Shown one piece after another: positions 31,301 through 44,767 of a stretch of 64,000 nucleotides of DNA (position 1 is its first letter; every line of letters begins with the position of its first letter). The position numbers and the translations under genes were made by a program. The stretch is from positions 62,001 to 126,000 of the forward strand of contig NW_026912203.1 in assembly GCF_963662255.1 (NCBI RefSeq), given 5' to 3'. The DNA comes from Cinclus cinclus (taxonomy: Eukaryota; Chordata; Aves; Passeriformes; Cinclidae). The notes below the pieces were generated by a model. That model was not told where the DNA came from, searched no databases, and was given only the letters and a program-made list of their open reading frames with translations.

Positions 31301-33061
31301 TGGGACTTCCCTCAGGGGGTAAAGGGGAGCCTTTGTGTCATTATCTCCCTCCTCTCTGCTGATCCTATCGCTCCTGGTATTTCTTTGACTCCAGGGAGTC
31401 CTTTGAGCTATTGGAGTACCAGAAGGGGAGGGAGCAGAGACACTGGGGGGGGGGGAGGGGGGGATCTCCTGTATTTTTTTGTATTATATGGAGGTGGGAG
31501 ATTATCAAGGGATTCCCAGGTAACCTTTTTTGTTATCCTCATCCTCTTTTTCCTTGACCGTACATCCCGAGAATGGTTTATGCTGTTCTGTCCACAGAGC
31601 AGCACAGTCACATTCCTCTCTGTTAAATGGTTCTTTACAAGCATCCTAAGTGTTTAATGCCCCACAACTCCATTTTTTTCTTTACTTTTTCTTTTGTATA
31701 ATTCCCTTGTGTCCCAACGTCATTCCCAAAGTGCTGCCCGGTGGTATTTCTGGCAACCTACTGGCCTTCTTTTTTCTTTTTTTTTAAATTTTTTTTAATT
31801 TTGTTTTTAAGAACTTTGAACCCTTCGTGGGTTGTTTGGACTTAAAACCTTCCTCTTTCTTTGTCCTATTTTTACCTCAAAGGACTATCTTGAGGTATTT
31901 GTGCTTCCTCTTGTATTCCACCCGGATCCTGCCTCTCCTTGGGTCAGGATGGGAAGGAATTCTGCCTCTACCTGGGCTTGGGATGGGAAAAAGCAGCTTT
32001 TTCCCTCTTCCCCCGTGACTCCTGTGTTGCTCTCCAATCTTTCCCCCCGCCAAGTCCCTCCCCCCAAGTCCCACCTCTGCCTGGGTTGGGATGGGAAAAG
32101 AACCTGGCCTCTACCTGGGTTAGGATGGGAAAAAGCAGCACTCGCTTCGTCCCTTCACCGGCCGGGCCCCTGGCGGGAAACCAGAACCGCGGACAGAAGG
32201 ACTCCACACTCGGTTCGTGGAAAAATCCACGTCTCGTTCAGCAAGCACACAGTCACCTCCACCAAACCAGACAGTCACTTACGGCTTCGACGCTCCTGTC
32301 TGGGTCTGCGTGCACAAGAATGACAGGTGATTTTGCCGTGGTCTTCCGGGGAGTTTTTTTCCTTGCTCAGTCTATATCGTGAGGTATGTCCATGGGTCCT
32401 GAGAACCACTGAGGAACCGGGGCCGTGGGAGCGGGGCGCCTCCCTGAAATTGCAGTGCCTCTCAAGGCTCCAAGGATGTCCCAGGTTTCAGCACCAAATT
32501 ATTATAAATGAGAAACAAAGTCTCGATATTTAGCAAAATTTAGATTGCTTTATTTGGTATAGACGGAGCAAGCAGCGCTGGGGAACGTGAGGGGCCAGCG
32601 CCCACTCCACGCTCCGTCGAACGTTGGTTGGCAGCTCCTTTTTATAGGATGGTTTTCCTTGTAGTCTCGGGACAGTTTGCCAAGCAGCCATGTGGTCTTG
32701 GTAGATAAGGAACAGTAGACATGGGGGTCTTGTCTTAACAGCTAAGTTGCAATTGATTACACCAAGGCAGGAAATCTGGTAGTGCAAAATCTTTTAGGCT
32801 GCAATTGATTATACAAATGCAGGAAATCTGATTTTGCAATATCTTTCAGGCCGTGGGAAACCCCCGTTTTACAAACTGGTATCAGATACAATTTAATAAA
32901 AAAATCATAATATTCATAATAGGGGGATTTAAACAAAATTATTTAATCATATGTATTTTCTCTGTCTAATGTCCATGCTTCATTTCAGACCTGAGTATTC
33001 TGGTTTATACAAACCCAGCTACTTTTATGATTGACACGAATCTTTTATCAATTATCACACA
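28384..33061 (-). pseudogene. ERV1 copy 2: LTR-gag-pro-pol-env remnant
   Basis: Same order and same defects as copy 1: LTR 32497-33061, PBS 32479-32496, gag remnant about 31644-30978, protease with D-T-R near 30820, RT connection 30542-30258 with the same stop, integrase fragments to about 29337, env fragment ending at the R2 border. A difference is an A-run near 28972 with 11 rather than 12 A's, which leaves a 228-codon frame open at 28512-29198 across the pol-env junction into the env start. The long poly-C/G run near 31446 also differs in length. Confidence 0.8.
32497..33061 (-). repeat. 5' LTR of ERV1, copy 2
   Basis: Mirror of 1257-1821, with the TATA box near 32640-32646 and poly-A signal near 32549-32554 on the minus strand. 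Confidence 0.8.
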
Positions 33062-34437
33062 TGGAACAGGTCTGGCTGGCTTGGCCTCCCAGGGGCTACC
33101 TGACAGGTCTGGCTGCCCATGGAATGTCCAGGGCTGCCTCTCATCAGTCTCTGGAGCACTGGGGCTCTGTGCCTTCCTTCCTAGGGAAAAGAACCGGCCT
33201 TCTTGTCCTTCCTGACCATGACCTAAATTGGAATTTGGCCTCCCAAATTCCATATATCCAAGGATTGCTCCCAGACAAAAGTAGCCAGGATAGACAGGTC
33301 AGGCTGGCCTGGTCCTGCGGTGAATTTCTCAGACTATGAGCAGAATTGGTTTATTTGCCAACATCTTGGAGAAAGTCCAAAGATCTCCTGGGATGGGGTT
33401 TGGAGGCCTCAAGCACATGACCACGATACAGGGACAAAGGAGCTCTGTGCTCAGTGGAGTGGAGGCTGAGGATGGTGGAGGAGAGCCCTGGGAGTGCCTG
33501 AAGGGTGGTTTCAGAGATGGTGGATCCTTTTGACATGGCAGAAAACAGCCAGAGATAGAAAAGATTAATGCCAAGGGCCGCTGGGGAGGGCCAGACTGGA
33601 CCCAAGGAGAAAGGAATTTCTCTGCCAGGGCAGGGCTGTGGTGCAAGAAATCCCCCAGAAAGAGTGTGGAGCAGCCCAAGGCTTTGTGTGGCCAGGCAGA
33701 GGCAGGCAGGAGGCAGAGCTGGCAGCAAAGGAAGGGGCCAGCGAGGTGGGGCAGCCGGGGGCTGAGGACAGCCTGCAGGGACAGAGGGGCAGGGCATGGG
33801 CACCGTAGGACAGCCTGGGCTGCAGAGGGCACAGGGATGGGCAGCAGCTGAAAGGCCCTGCCAGAGCCAACTCCTGCAGCACTTTGGCCATGGCTGCTGG
33901 CCCCGGGAAGAGCCCTGAGCAATGAGGGAGGGACAGGATCTGCCTTGCCAGGGACTGGGGCTCAGGCTTTGGCCTTTGCATTCCTGAAACACATCCAGGT
34001 GAGCTCAGCACCAGGGACACCTTTCTATTTCTTGTCCCCACCTGCCATCAGTGCCTCCAGGGTTCAATGATTTTGAAATTGGAGACTTTAAAAAGTCCAC
34101 TTTATTGTTTAAGAACATTTTCAATTTTATTTGTCTAAAATGGAGTTGCCATGAGCAAAGTGCACTTGTGTGGGGACCAGCAGGTCTGACTGCCCTGGGC
34201 ACAGGGAGCCCAGTTTTCCCTCTGAGCTCCCCAGTGTGCAGGCTGAGAGCAATGCTGAAGATGAGGCAGCAAGACAAACCAGAGCTCAAAAATAAAGAAG
34301 CTGCGCCAAGATCCCCCCTAGGAAGAGAAGTCATATTGGTGAGATTCCCAAGAAATTAGACCAGAAATGACCAAGGGAAATCTGTCCCAGCTTGTCATTG
34401 CCTTCTTTCTACAGTCTCCAATGCCCGGAGTGAAGAA

Positions 34438-35391
34438 ATGTCCAACAGCAGCTCCCGCAGCCACTTCCTCCTGCTGGCATTGGCAGACACGTGGCAGCTG
34501 CAGCTCCTGCACTTCTGCCTCTTCCTGGGCATCTCCCTGGCTGCCCTCCTGGCCAACGGCCTCATCATCAGCGCCGTAGCCTGCGGCCACCACCTGCACA
34601 CCCCCATGTTCTTCTTCCTGCTCAACCTGGCCCTCAGCAACCTGGGCTCCACCTGCACCACTGTCCCCAAAGCCATGCACAATTCCCTCTGGGGCAGCAG
34701 GCCCATCTCCTGTGCAGGATGTGCTGTACAGCTCTTTTGCTTGCTGTTCTTTACCACAGCAGAGTAGTATCTCCTGACCCTCGTGTGCTACAAGCACTAC
34801 GTGTCCATCTGCACACCCCTGCACTAGGGGATCCCCCAGGGCAGCAGAGCTTGTGCCCACATGGCAGCAGCTGCCTGGGCCAGTGGCTTTCTCCATGCTC
34901 TCATGCACACTCCCAGTCCATTTTCACTGCCCCTGTGCCGGGGCAATTCCCTGGGCCAATTCTTCTGTGAAATGCCCCAGATCCTCAAGCTCTCCTGCTC
35001 CAAATTCTACCCCAGGGAACTTGGCCTACTCATGGGTGGTACCTGTTTAGCATTTGCTTCTTCTGTATTCATTGTTTTCTCCTATGTGCAGATCTTCAGG
35101 GCTGTGCTGAGGATCCCCTCTGAGCAGGGATGGGATAAAGCCTTTTCCACCTGCCTCCCTCACCTGGCTGTGCTCTCCCTGTTCCTCAGCAATGTCATGT
35201 TTGCCGACCTGAAGCCCCCCTCCATCTCCTGCCCATCCCTGCATCTGGCACTGTCACTTCTGTACTCAGTGCTGCCTCCAGCCCTGAACACCCTCAGCTA
35301 CAGCCTGAGGAACCAGGACCTGAAGGACACCCTGAGGACAATGATCACTGAGTGGTTTTCAGAAGCAATGAACTGTCATTCTTCTGCATAG
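34438..35391 (+). pseudogene. Olfactory receptor pseudogene, OR14/gamma-c-like, copy 1
   Basis: A single exon of 318 codons including the stop, the normal OR length. Seven-transmembrane features are visible: an N-terminal N-S-S glycosylation-type site, TM1 'LLANGLIIS', the OR signature 'HTPMFFFLLNLALS' in TM2, a loop cysteine near 'ISCAGC', 'KAFSTCLPHLAV' in TM6 and 'TLSYSLRN' in TM7 (normally NP.IYSLRN). Two in-frame stops, at 34765-34767 in TM3 and 34825-34827, kill it, and the DRY box reads KHY. An acceptor-like TTTCTACAG lies 24 bases before the ATG, as usual for OR coding exons. The similarity to the bird-expanded OR14-type group is from recognition of its signature phrases. ORs are odorant GPCRs of olfactory neurons. 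Confidence 0.95.
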
Positions 35392-36869
35392 CTGTTACTA
35401 AGTTACTCATTAATGCCCACTTTGTGTCCCGTATTTTTGCTGCTGACACAGGTGTTACACTTCTGAGAACTTGCTCGCACCAAAATCTTGGACTGTTCAG
35501 GCAAATATTTCAGTATTTGCCTTTCTAGTGTGACCCAGAGACTGTAGAAATGGGGAGCTCTAGTACAGTAAGTGTGTGCTGAAACAACAGAAAGAACTCT
35601 GTGTTGTCTTGTTTGCGTGACATCTTTCCTCCCTGACATCTCTGGAGCTGCAGGGTCGGTGCCTGTGGGCAGAGCAGGGGGAGAAGAGTCCCAGCAGAAC
35701 AGCATTGCCAGGGAGCCCCAGGGCTTCTCCTGTGTAACCTCCTCTTCCTTCACTTCCACACTCCCCTTCAGAGCCCCTGTGCTGGTTTAAGGCCTCAGGG
35801 CTCTCTCAGCTTGGTCCCTGCCCTGCTGGGTGACTGTCCAGAGACTGCAGGCAAGGACAGGTTGTGGGCACTGCTGGGACAGAGTTGGGCTCTACAAGAG
35901 CATTTCCATGGTGCAAGGGCATGTCCCCGGAGCAGGGCCAAAAAGCTTCAATCTTCTTCCCAATTTGTTCTCAAGGATGTGCCCAACACAGTGCCCTGGA
36001 GAGGAAACCAGCAGTGAAGAGAAAAATGTGGCAGTGTTCAGGGTGGTGGCCCCCAGGTGTGCCCTTGCAAAGGCAGCGCTGCTTCCAGCAGTGGCCTCTC
36101 AGCCCAGGTCACAGAGGTTGCTCTTCCCTCCATGGTGGGACATCAAGTGACCGGGTGAGGAGTCTGTGTTTGCAGTGCAAGGACAAGACACAGCCCTGAG
36201 CGTCCTCTGCGTGGGGTGGGGGTGGGGATGACGATGACATAAACCCAGGGAGCACAAACACCTTCAGCTCTTCCTGGAGTTTCCAGAGAGTAAGGTCCCC
36301 TGGGAACTCCTGAATGCAGGGCTGGGATGAGCTCCTGTGCCCAGAGCTCCCCGTGTCCATCCCTCCGGCTGTGGGGCACCTGGGGCAGGGGCAGGGCAGG
36401 GTGACACCCGCAGGGCTGAGCTCCCTGCTAGGCTCTGGCAGCGGCAGCAGAGCCCAGGGAGCCGCTGCCCGTGCTGCAATGAACTGTCTGTGTGTGTGCC
36501 AGGGAAGGACTCGTGTCCCTGGATGCCCCTGTGGCTGTGAGCGGGGCATGAGCCCAGCTCAGGGCTGGGCACCTGACAGAGCCCTGACATTGCTGGCTGT
36601 GCCCAGAAGAGAAGGCTTAGGAAAGGTGACCATGGTTAAACCTCTCTGTCCATCAAGTGACAGCCAAGTGTCTGTCACTGGCCCTCCTCAGTCAGACAAC
36701 AGGAGAAAATAAGCTGAAAACCTGTGGGTCAACAGAATGAGAGATTAATGGGGAGGGCAGGGCAAGGAAGTAAAAAGCAAAGGCCAAATGCAGAAGCAAA
36801 GAAAACCACAGGGAGGCAAGAATTCAGTAGATGTAGTGGTTGCTTTGGAAGACAAACGTATTAATAGAG
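35392..36869 (+). other. Downstream of OR pseudogene: no recognisable gene
   Basis: Scattered short frames on both strands without known motifs. The last 130 bases are A-rich and lead into the R3 border at about 36870. Confidence 0.45.
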
Positions 36870-37426
36870 AAAATTCAGAGACCATCTCACGCCCTTCCTT
36901 GCCCTCAGTTTATTGCTGCCCTTGACATCGCATGCAATGGGAGAGCCCTTGGGTCACCCCAGCCAAGCTGTCCCCTCCCTGTGCCCTAAGGAACACTTGC
37001 CCATCCCCAGCCCATTGGTTGGGGGTTGCAGAGACAGCCTGGGCAGAAGTCAGGGCAGGGTGGGCAGTGGCAGGGCAGAGCCAGGGGGGCAGCGAGATGG
37101 GAGTGTGCAGCCTGCAGGGGCACAGCAGCAGCTGTGGGACAGTGCAGGACAAGCTGTGCTGGACATGGCCAAGGGCCCTGGCAGGGCTGGCAGTGCCCAG
37201 GAGAAGCCAAGTCTTGGTGCCCTGGGGCACAGCAGCGTCTGTGCCACCAAGGGCTGGGAGGAGACACCTTGTCCTGAGCCACTGGGGCCTCCTGGCACAG
37301 CCCCAGCAAGGCTGGGCACTGTCACCCCCTTGTCCTGCCCTCAGCATCCTCCCCTGCCCCACACCCCGGTGGCCTCAGGGATCTGCTGGCATGAGTCCCT
37401 GGGGAGCCTTGGTCAGGAATGGCCCT

Positions 37427-38002
37427 GGGGGGCTCCTGAATGCTTCCAGGGACTGCAGGTTTTTCAAAGGACCTTGGCCTTTGCTCTTGCCTTGGAGTCT
37501 CTGAGAGCTTCCTACAATCCTGGTCTTCAATTATCTGCTCTAATGAGTCCCTTGAGATTCTTAGTCATTACCAACACTCAGTGGGGCTCATTAATGCTTC
37601 AGGGTACTTCAGATTTTTCAAGTACTAGGTGTTTCCCTTTTGATACCGACTCCAGGAGAGGTTTGTGCAATCTTGACCTCCAATTATCTACTTTAAGGAG
37701 TCCCTTGATTGCTCTGTTTTAGACACTGGGGGGGGGGGCCTCATTAATGCTTTGAGATAACCAAGGTATTTTAAGGTACTTTGCATTTTCCTTCCCACAC
37801 TGAGTCTCTGTGAGGATTTTGTGCAATCCTGGCCTCCAATTCCCTCCTGCAAGGAGCCCATGAGCAGCCTGTGCTGCAGCTGGACCTCAGTGGGACCCAT
37901 TAATGCCTCCAGACCCTTTGCATTCTTTTTTCTGACTTGGACTCCTGGAGACGTTTCTGCAGTCTCCTCTCAGGCCCTGAGATTGTAGCATTGTGTGATG
38001 GA
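37427..38002 (+). repeat. Degenerate ~150-bp tandem repeat, arm R3
   Basis: Counterpart of 6490-7050; a G-run near 37730 is longer here. Confidence 0.7.
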
Positions 38003-38382
38003 TATTGTTCCAGGGTCTCTCCTAAGGAGGTCTGGCCTGCTCAGAGAAGCTGTGCCTTGAGGTTTGACCCGGTGTGGACAACCTTGCTGCACATTCCCCA
38101 ACCGCATCCTGTCTGTCCTGACTCAGCTGACACCCCTGCTTTGCTTGGAGAACTGGCTGCACACACCCTAAGAAGGGTTTTCCTCTTTGTTTTTTTTTTT
38201 TTTTACACCAACCTACAACAGTTTTGATTGCTCCAAACAACGAAAAGTTCCCCACTGAAAACAGACACCCTCCTCAAGTGTGTGCCAAGCCCCAGGCAGC
38301 ACCAAGACCATTCCAGAGCTGCCCTGCCCAGCTGTGAGGGTGGATTAGCATCCCAAGGTGCCCTGGGCCATTGCAAGGGACT

Positions 38383-38989
38383 GTTGCCATGGACACTGCA
38401 CTGACCCCCACTAGTGGGTTTGGGTGCCAGGGCAACCCTCATCAGTTCAAGTTGCCTTGGAAACCACCCCAAGGAGCCATTTGTGCAGTCAGGTTCCATG
38501 GGCACTTGCATGCAGACCTGTTGGGTCCTCAGCTGCCATGGCAAGCCTGAGGACAAAGCGGTGCCGGGGCTGGTCCAGCTTGAACTGCACTGACACTCAT
38601 TGATGCAGTCAGGTGCCATGGCAACAGCCACAGAGACCCCTTCCTCAGTTTGGTGCCACGGCAGCCAACGCCTGGAGCCATTGTGATGGCTGCTTGTCAT
38701 GGAAACCTGCCCTGGGCCCCTTGCTCAGGGCTGCTGTCACTGCCCAGAGCCAGAGGGGATCCCTCGCTGGGGGCTTGTGCCATGGCCACCTGCCCTGTGC
38801 CGTGCTGGCTGGGCAGGCGCAGCGGGACCAGCAGCAAACCCCAGGGCCAGGGCCAAAGGCCAGCTCAGCCAGACAGAAAGGTCAGCTGGGCACTGTTTCC
38901 ATGGCAAGCCTCACTGGGACAGGACACCTGGGTCACCTGGCATGGCACTTGCCATGGAAACCCCTTGTAGGGCCTGATGCCACGGACGC
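38383..38989 (+). repeat. ~40-bp-period X-box-like array, arm R3
   Basis: Counterpart of 7424-8030 with the same core positions at +30959. Confidence 0.65.
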
Positions 38990-39215
38990 TGGCACCGAGA
39001 CACTGCTGGGGTCGGGTGCTGAGCACAGGCTCCATCACACACAGATAGTTTTGCTCTTGCTGAGCTTGCACAGAGCCAAGGCCTTTCCTGCCCCTCGTCC
39101 AGCCACGCTGGGGAGGGGCTGGGGGTGCAGGGGAGCTTGGGAGGGGACACAGCCAGGACAGGTGACCCCAACTGACCCGGGGGAGATCCCGGACCATGGG
39201 ACATCATGCTCAGCG

Positions 39216-39284
39216 TATAAAGTGGGGGGAAGAAGGCAGAAACCAGGGGACATTTGCAGTGGTGGCGTTTGTCTTCCCAGGTAA
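39216..39284 (+). promoter_or_regulatory. Candidate TATA promoter and splice donor, arm R3
   Basis: TATAAAG at 39216-39222 and CAG|GTAACT at about 39280, downstream of the X-box-like array. Confidence 0.35.
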
Positions 39285-39311
39285 CTCCTAGGCACGATGG
39301 GACTCAGTTTC

Positions 39312-42300
39312 ACCAGTGGCCAGGGTCAGCACCAAAGACACAGACACCAGCTGAAGGAATTGCGTAATTTATATAACGCAAAACTGCAAAGAATCACAAC
39401 AGGAGAAGCTCAGCAATGCACCCAGACATCACTCCCAAGAAGTGCCCGCAGTGATTAAGAAAGATGCCTCAGCAGTTCCCCCCAGACTTTACCATCACCC
39501 AGATGCACACATCAGCTGGGGGAAGCTGTCACAGCCAAGGACTGCAGAGCCACTCCCGGACACTGGGAATTCCTGCAGGTGCCTCCAGCCACAGCTGAGG
39601 CTTCCAGCCCTGCTGAGAGATGGCCCAGCTCTGATGGTGTTGAACAGAGAATCTGACAGCACTCCTAGTGCAGGAACATGGGTTTAAGTCTCCTGTTTGG
39701 TTCCTCCCAACGCCTGGCCAGGGCTCAAGGAGGAACCAAGGGAGTTCACTTGGACCAAACACCCCCAAACAAGGCCAGATGGGACCTTGTTGGATTTCTA
39801 AACGCTGAAAGGTAAATCCTTGTTTCACCAATACACAGATACAGAGATCGTATTGCTAAAAATGCCTCATTGATGAGCAGATAAAAATGTAACATTTGCT
39901 TGGAAGGTGCATCTAGAATTCAGCTTTGGCTCAGGGCCTGGTGTTCAGGCCTTGGTACTTCAACCAGTGCTTTGACCAAGGCATGAACTACAGCCTCCAT
40001 AACAATTCCTTCAATAATGGAGTCTTGGATTTAGGCATGAGGCACAAAGGCATCACCTCTTGTTCTTCAATTAAGCATTAATTGAAGAACAGTTCATTAC
40101 TCAGAGCTGTAATTTGCAACTCTTTTAAAACATGCCTAATTAGTTGCTCTTCTCTGTTGTTTCTCAAATCCCCACTTTCTCTTGAGACTGTGTCTCTCTT
40201 GAGACAAGCCTCAGTGCTCCATTTCCCAGCACAAAGTGTCACAACAACTCTAACATGGAATCATTACACACCAAGGGCTCACACTGCAATGTTTGCAGTG
40301 ACTGCCACAAATGCATTTCACAGCAGCCTCCAATTTGGCAGGCATGAAGGCAATCTCAGCAAGAAGAATTTTCTTCTTTCTGCCACTCTTCTACTGCTCT
40401 TCCTATTGAGGTGATTCCTGATTGCTGCACTTCAGACTCATCACTGATAGAAGTGCAACATTCCTGTCCCGTCATAGCCCAGGCTCCTCCTTGCCCAGCA
40501 AGCAGATGATCCAAGGCCATGAGGTTCTGTAGAGCCCCATTTGTGTTTGTTGGAGCTCACAGGATGTGCTACTGGATATTTGCACAGTACCCTTTTCTAC
40601 TTCTTCAAATAATCCATGTAGCTCATTAATGTGAACTCCATAGGACGAGGCAGTGCTCATGGGGCACAGGGTGAACCAGAGTCTTTGGCTTTCTGAGACC
40701 AAAGGCACTCTGTGGGGGGAAATGTTCTCTCGGCCCAAACTCTTCCTTCTGCTTGTTGCTGAAGTACCCCCAAGGGAGGCATCAACACTGCCTGAAAAAC
40801 AGGACCCAAACACATTGAGGGAAGCCTTTACAGGCATTGTCTCTGCACATCCAGCAGGTCCCATTCCCAGTACCAAAGGTCTGATTTCCCATTTCCCATT
40901 GTGGGCTGCTGATGCATCCAGGGCTCCTCCCTGTGCTCCTCTTGTGTCCCCCGTGCCTTTGGGCCACAGCAGTTTCACAGTGGCCCTGCAGCTGGCAGTG
41001 CTCTAACACTGACCCTGACCAGCTCCAGCACCCCAAGTTCTATGGACATTGGGAGTGATGGCAAAGCACAGAAATCCTTTCACACTGGGGCCTCTAACTC
41101 CAACAGGGTTCAGTTTCTACTGAAGGGAAATCTTAGTGAACCCTGTGAAGCTGATCATTGTATTCCTTTTTTGCACAGCACAGTTTTCTTTAACTGTCCC
41201 TGCACTGACTCTGTTAGGAGTCAGAGCCCATGGACAGAGCTCTGGCCACCCCACAGGGTGGGCCCTCCAAGGGACCCCCATTCCTCCCAACATTAGTTGA
41301 GGACATACCCAGCAATTACTTACATGGAGTATTTTGGCTACTAAGATCTTTACATTTTCAGAACAATTTCAGGACTAATCCCTGATGAAACTCTACAGGT
41401 GTTTCTGGCAAACAAAGATTCTGGCTGACTCTCAAGACACAACTTACAGACATAAGCACTACTTTAGTGACAAGGTGACTCATTCTTTTTCCTCAGTCTC
41501 ATCCGGGTTAGGAACAGTAATTCCACTGTCCATGCAGCTGGTGCCCATTTAATTCCAGAATAATGTCCCTAGGGATCTTTGCTGTTCAGCTTTCCTGCGC
41601 TGTCTGCGGGTAACAAGGCTTGCTGGGGTCCTTTCCCCTTTGGCTGGAGAGGTGCCGGGTCCCAGGCCCTGAGGGACCCCCAGGCTCCTGGCTGGAATTC
41701 GTCTGGAAGTGCCTCAGTGTCACATCAGCCTTCACATGGAGCCCCGTGGATCAGAGCATTTCCCAAACGGGACCCTTGGGGCAAACACGCAGATGTGGTC
41801 TGGCACGATCTCTAAAACAATATCCCAAAACATCCACTTGTTCTCACATAGAGCACTTGGCTGCAGGGACATATTGCCAGGTTCCAGCATTCCAACAGTC
41901 TTGTCTTTCCCCAGAGCTGTTCCTGCAGCTGGCTCGGGAGGGCCACTTGGCCTCTCCACCCACACTTTGGCTCCATTATTAGGACTGCTGCATCCAAAGC
42001 CTTGATCTCCACAAACAGTGCTGATTTGAGCTGGATCTCCTTCCTTCACTGATGTTTCAAAAGCTGGAACATCAATAATGGTGCTACTGTGCCACAGGGC
42101 TAAATCATCCAATCTTGTTCACTATTGCTGAAAAGGATTACTTTGATTTCTCCTTGACAATCTGCATCAATTCCTCTTCCCGTGACGTGAACCCTTTGCA
42201 AGGCCAAGCTCCAGTGAGCAGTTCCCCAAACAAAGTGTCCTGGAGGAATCTGAACTCCTCTTTCCGTATTGATAACTCTCATTTGCTTCTGATTTATCCT

Positions 42301-44036
42301 AATTAATTCCAGTGCATCACAGTCCAGCCCTGCAGCCTCTGGGGGGCCCTGTCAGGGGCCATGGCACCCAGAACAATTTCCCAGGAAGTCCAAGTCTCAC
42401 TGGCCATGGTTGTATTTGCAAACCGGGAGCAGCCATGCACATCCAGGGCCTTTCCATTTCCCAGTGGGCCCATTGCTAAGGGTAGGGAGCACATCTGGGA
42501 GTTGGCTTCTCCATCGGGACAGCTTCTCAGCTCCTCATTTTTTCAACTGCTCTTTTAACAAACATTCATCTGTCCAACCAATGCCGCAGCTTGTGGATAG
42601 CCTGCTGTATGAAAAACCCAGCAGTCTTAATCACTGTGTTTTCCACACTAACAAAAAACACATTCCACATCACAGTGTCAGCAAACCCCATGAAAGCAGC
42701 CAATTTCATCCCTTCCTCCTGTATTCATTATAAACAGTCTCACAAAGTTTGCCATGACATTGATGTCCTTGTTAAAGCTTTTCTGTAGGGTATTCAGTGT
42801 TACATCCCTGAGCAACCAAAGCTAACACACGAGTACTGTCAGCATTATTTCACATTATTATTATTATTATTATTTATATAAAAATAAAAATATGATTTCA
42901 TGACATGTAAGATATGCGTACACATATGTAGATATAACACAGTAACATTATTATATCACAAGCACAATGAAATTCAAGCTCAAGATTAAAACTTTTTCTG
43001 TGTCTCCATGTGGGAGTGTTCCAACACAAATTGTTCCTTCTGTTGCTGCTGTTTCCAATATGCTCTTAACAAAATCCCTCCTCATCCTCCCAAACCCACA
43101 AGTTCTTTTCCTTTTTCCATATGCAATTTTGGGATGCATTTGAAGACACCCACTGGTTCAGCCTCTTTTAACTCACGGCTCCACTGCTCCCACGGTGCTC
43201 TGACCTCAGCCCACTCCTGAGACACACAACTCTAGGGAAGGGCTTCGCATCCAGCAATTTCCAACGGGTCGGACTCCTTACATTTACATTTTAAAAGTGA
43301 CATTTTGTTGTGATCCAGCCAGACTACGCCACTTTGCTTTTACCAGTGGGCAAGGTCAGCACCAAAGACACAGACACCAGCTGAAGGAATTGCGTAATTT
43401 TCTAAAGTTCAAAGCAGCAAAGAATCACAGAAGGAGAAGCTCAGCAATGCACCCAGTCCTCACTCCCAAGAAGTGCCCGCAGTGATTAAGAAAGATGCCT
43501 CAGCAGTTCCCCCCAGACTTTACCATCACCCAGATGCACACATCAGCTGGGGGAAGCTGTCACAGCCAAGGACTGCAGAGCCACTCCCGGACACTGGGAA
43601 TTCCTGCAGGTGCCTCCAGCCACAGCTGAGGCTTCCAGCCCCGCTGAGAGAGGGCCCAGCTCTGACAGCGCTGAAGAAACAAAACTGACAGCACTTCTAG
43701 TGCAGCAACATCTGGTTTCATTCTCCTCTTGGCTCACACCCAGAGCCTGGCCAGGGCTCAAGGAGGATCCCAAGGAGTTGGCTTTGACCAAACACACCCC
43801 AAACAAGGCCAGATGTTGGATTTCACGGCCTTGTTCGGCTTCTAAATACACAAAGGTCAATCCACCTTTCACTCATGAGTGCATACATCTATCACAGCAC
43901 TCATGTCCGTGCATAGTTTGGTCATGTGTGGATACAAAGATAACATTTGGTTGGAAGGTTCATCCAGAGATCCCCTTTGGCTCAGGGCCTGGTGTTCAGC
44001 CCTCAGTCAGGGCCTCTTGTCCAGCCTTTGGTACTT
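39312..44036 (-). mobile_element. ERV2 relic, arm R3
   Basis: LTR-like repeats at about 39312-39965 and 43343-44036 flank the decayed interior with a dUTPase relic on the minus strand. The paired repeats lie about 4031 bp apart. Confidence 0.5.
41974..42334 (-). pseudogene. Retroviral-type dUTPase relic, arm R3
   Basis: Same motifs and break as in R1. A Leu-to-Val change lies between motifs 3 and 5. Confidence 0.75.
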
Positions 44037-44148
44037 CAGGCATGCGATTTACTGCTGGGCTTGACAGTGCTGGGTGAACAGCAGGACTGCATGAGCTCTG
44101 AGGTCTTTCCCAACTGGAAGGATTCTGTAATTCCAGGATTCCATCTGC
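44016..44148 (-). mobile_element. CR1-like LINE 3' fragment, arm R3
   Basis: Counterpart of 13130-13262. Confidence 0.5.
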
Positions 44149-44767
44149 TGCATTCAGCTAGGTCCATGTTAGCAGCATTCCTTGAGTCCAAAAGGCCCCT
44201 CTTGGTCAGCCCTTGTGGCCTAAGGCTCCAGCTCCTTTAGCTCCTGCTGCTAAGCTGCTCATGCTGAATGTGAGGGCTCAGGGAGAAGAAGAATACAGCT
44301 CATGCAATTCCTTCTGGGACGCTGAGAGGGCAGGGTGTGGCACCAGGAGCATTGTTTGCTGTGGCCTCCTCTCTACCCTTCAGGCCCTTCAGTGCTTTGA
44401 AGCAGCCAAGAGCTTTCTTCAAGGGTGCAAGGAAGCAGCTGTTCCTGCTCCCAGCTCTGGCTCTTCCCACTCTCTGACCTTGACTGGTTTTGTCCCTCTG
44501 GCTGTGCCCTCTGCTCCCCCTGTGCTTGGTGGCTGCTGCCCAGGACTGTGGCACTGGCACACATCAAGGGCTCCAGCCCCTCCTTTCTCTGCCCTTGCAG
44601 CTGCCTGCTCACAGCAGCCTTTTCCACCTGGAAGCTCCCCATGGAGAGGGAGTCCCCACCTCTGTTCCCTGCACAACCTCCAGGATGCCAGCGCTGCCAT
44701 CTCCAGTCCCTGCTGGCACTGAGGGCTCCCAGGTGCCCCAGGCTGCTGTGACACCACTGCACACGGC

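Larger units (their letters stand above)
28384..34315 (-). repeat. Array block E, copy 2 (inverted)
   Basis: Inverted copy of 1-5934, complete here: the truncated ERV, then its 5' flank (33062-34315) running into block O. The unclaimed flank holds no recognisable gene. Confidence 0.95.
34316..36869 (+). repeat. Array block O, copy 1 (olfactory receptor block)
   Basis: Single-copy-like segment between E2 and R3, recurring inverted at 59266-61820 (coordinates sum to about 96136). It contains one OR pseudogene and about 1.5 kb of downstream sequence. Confidence 0.9.
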
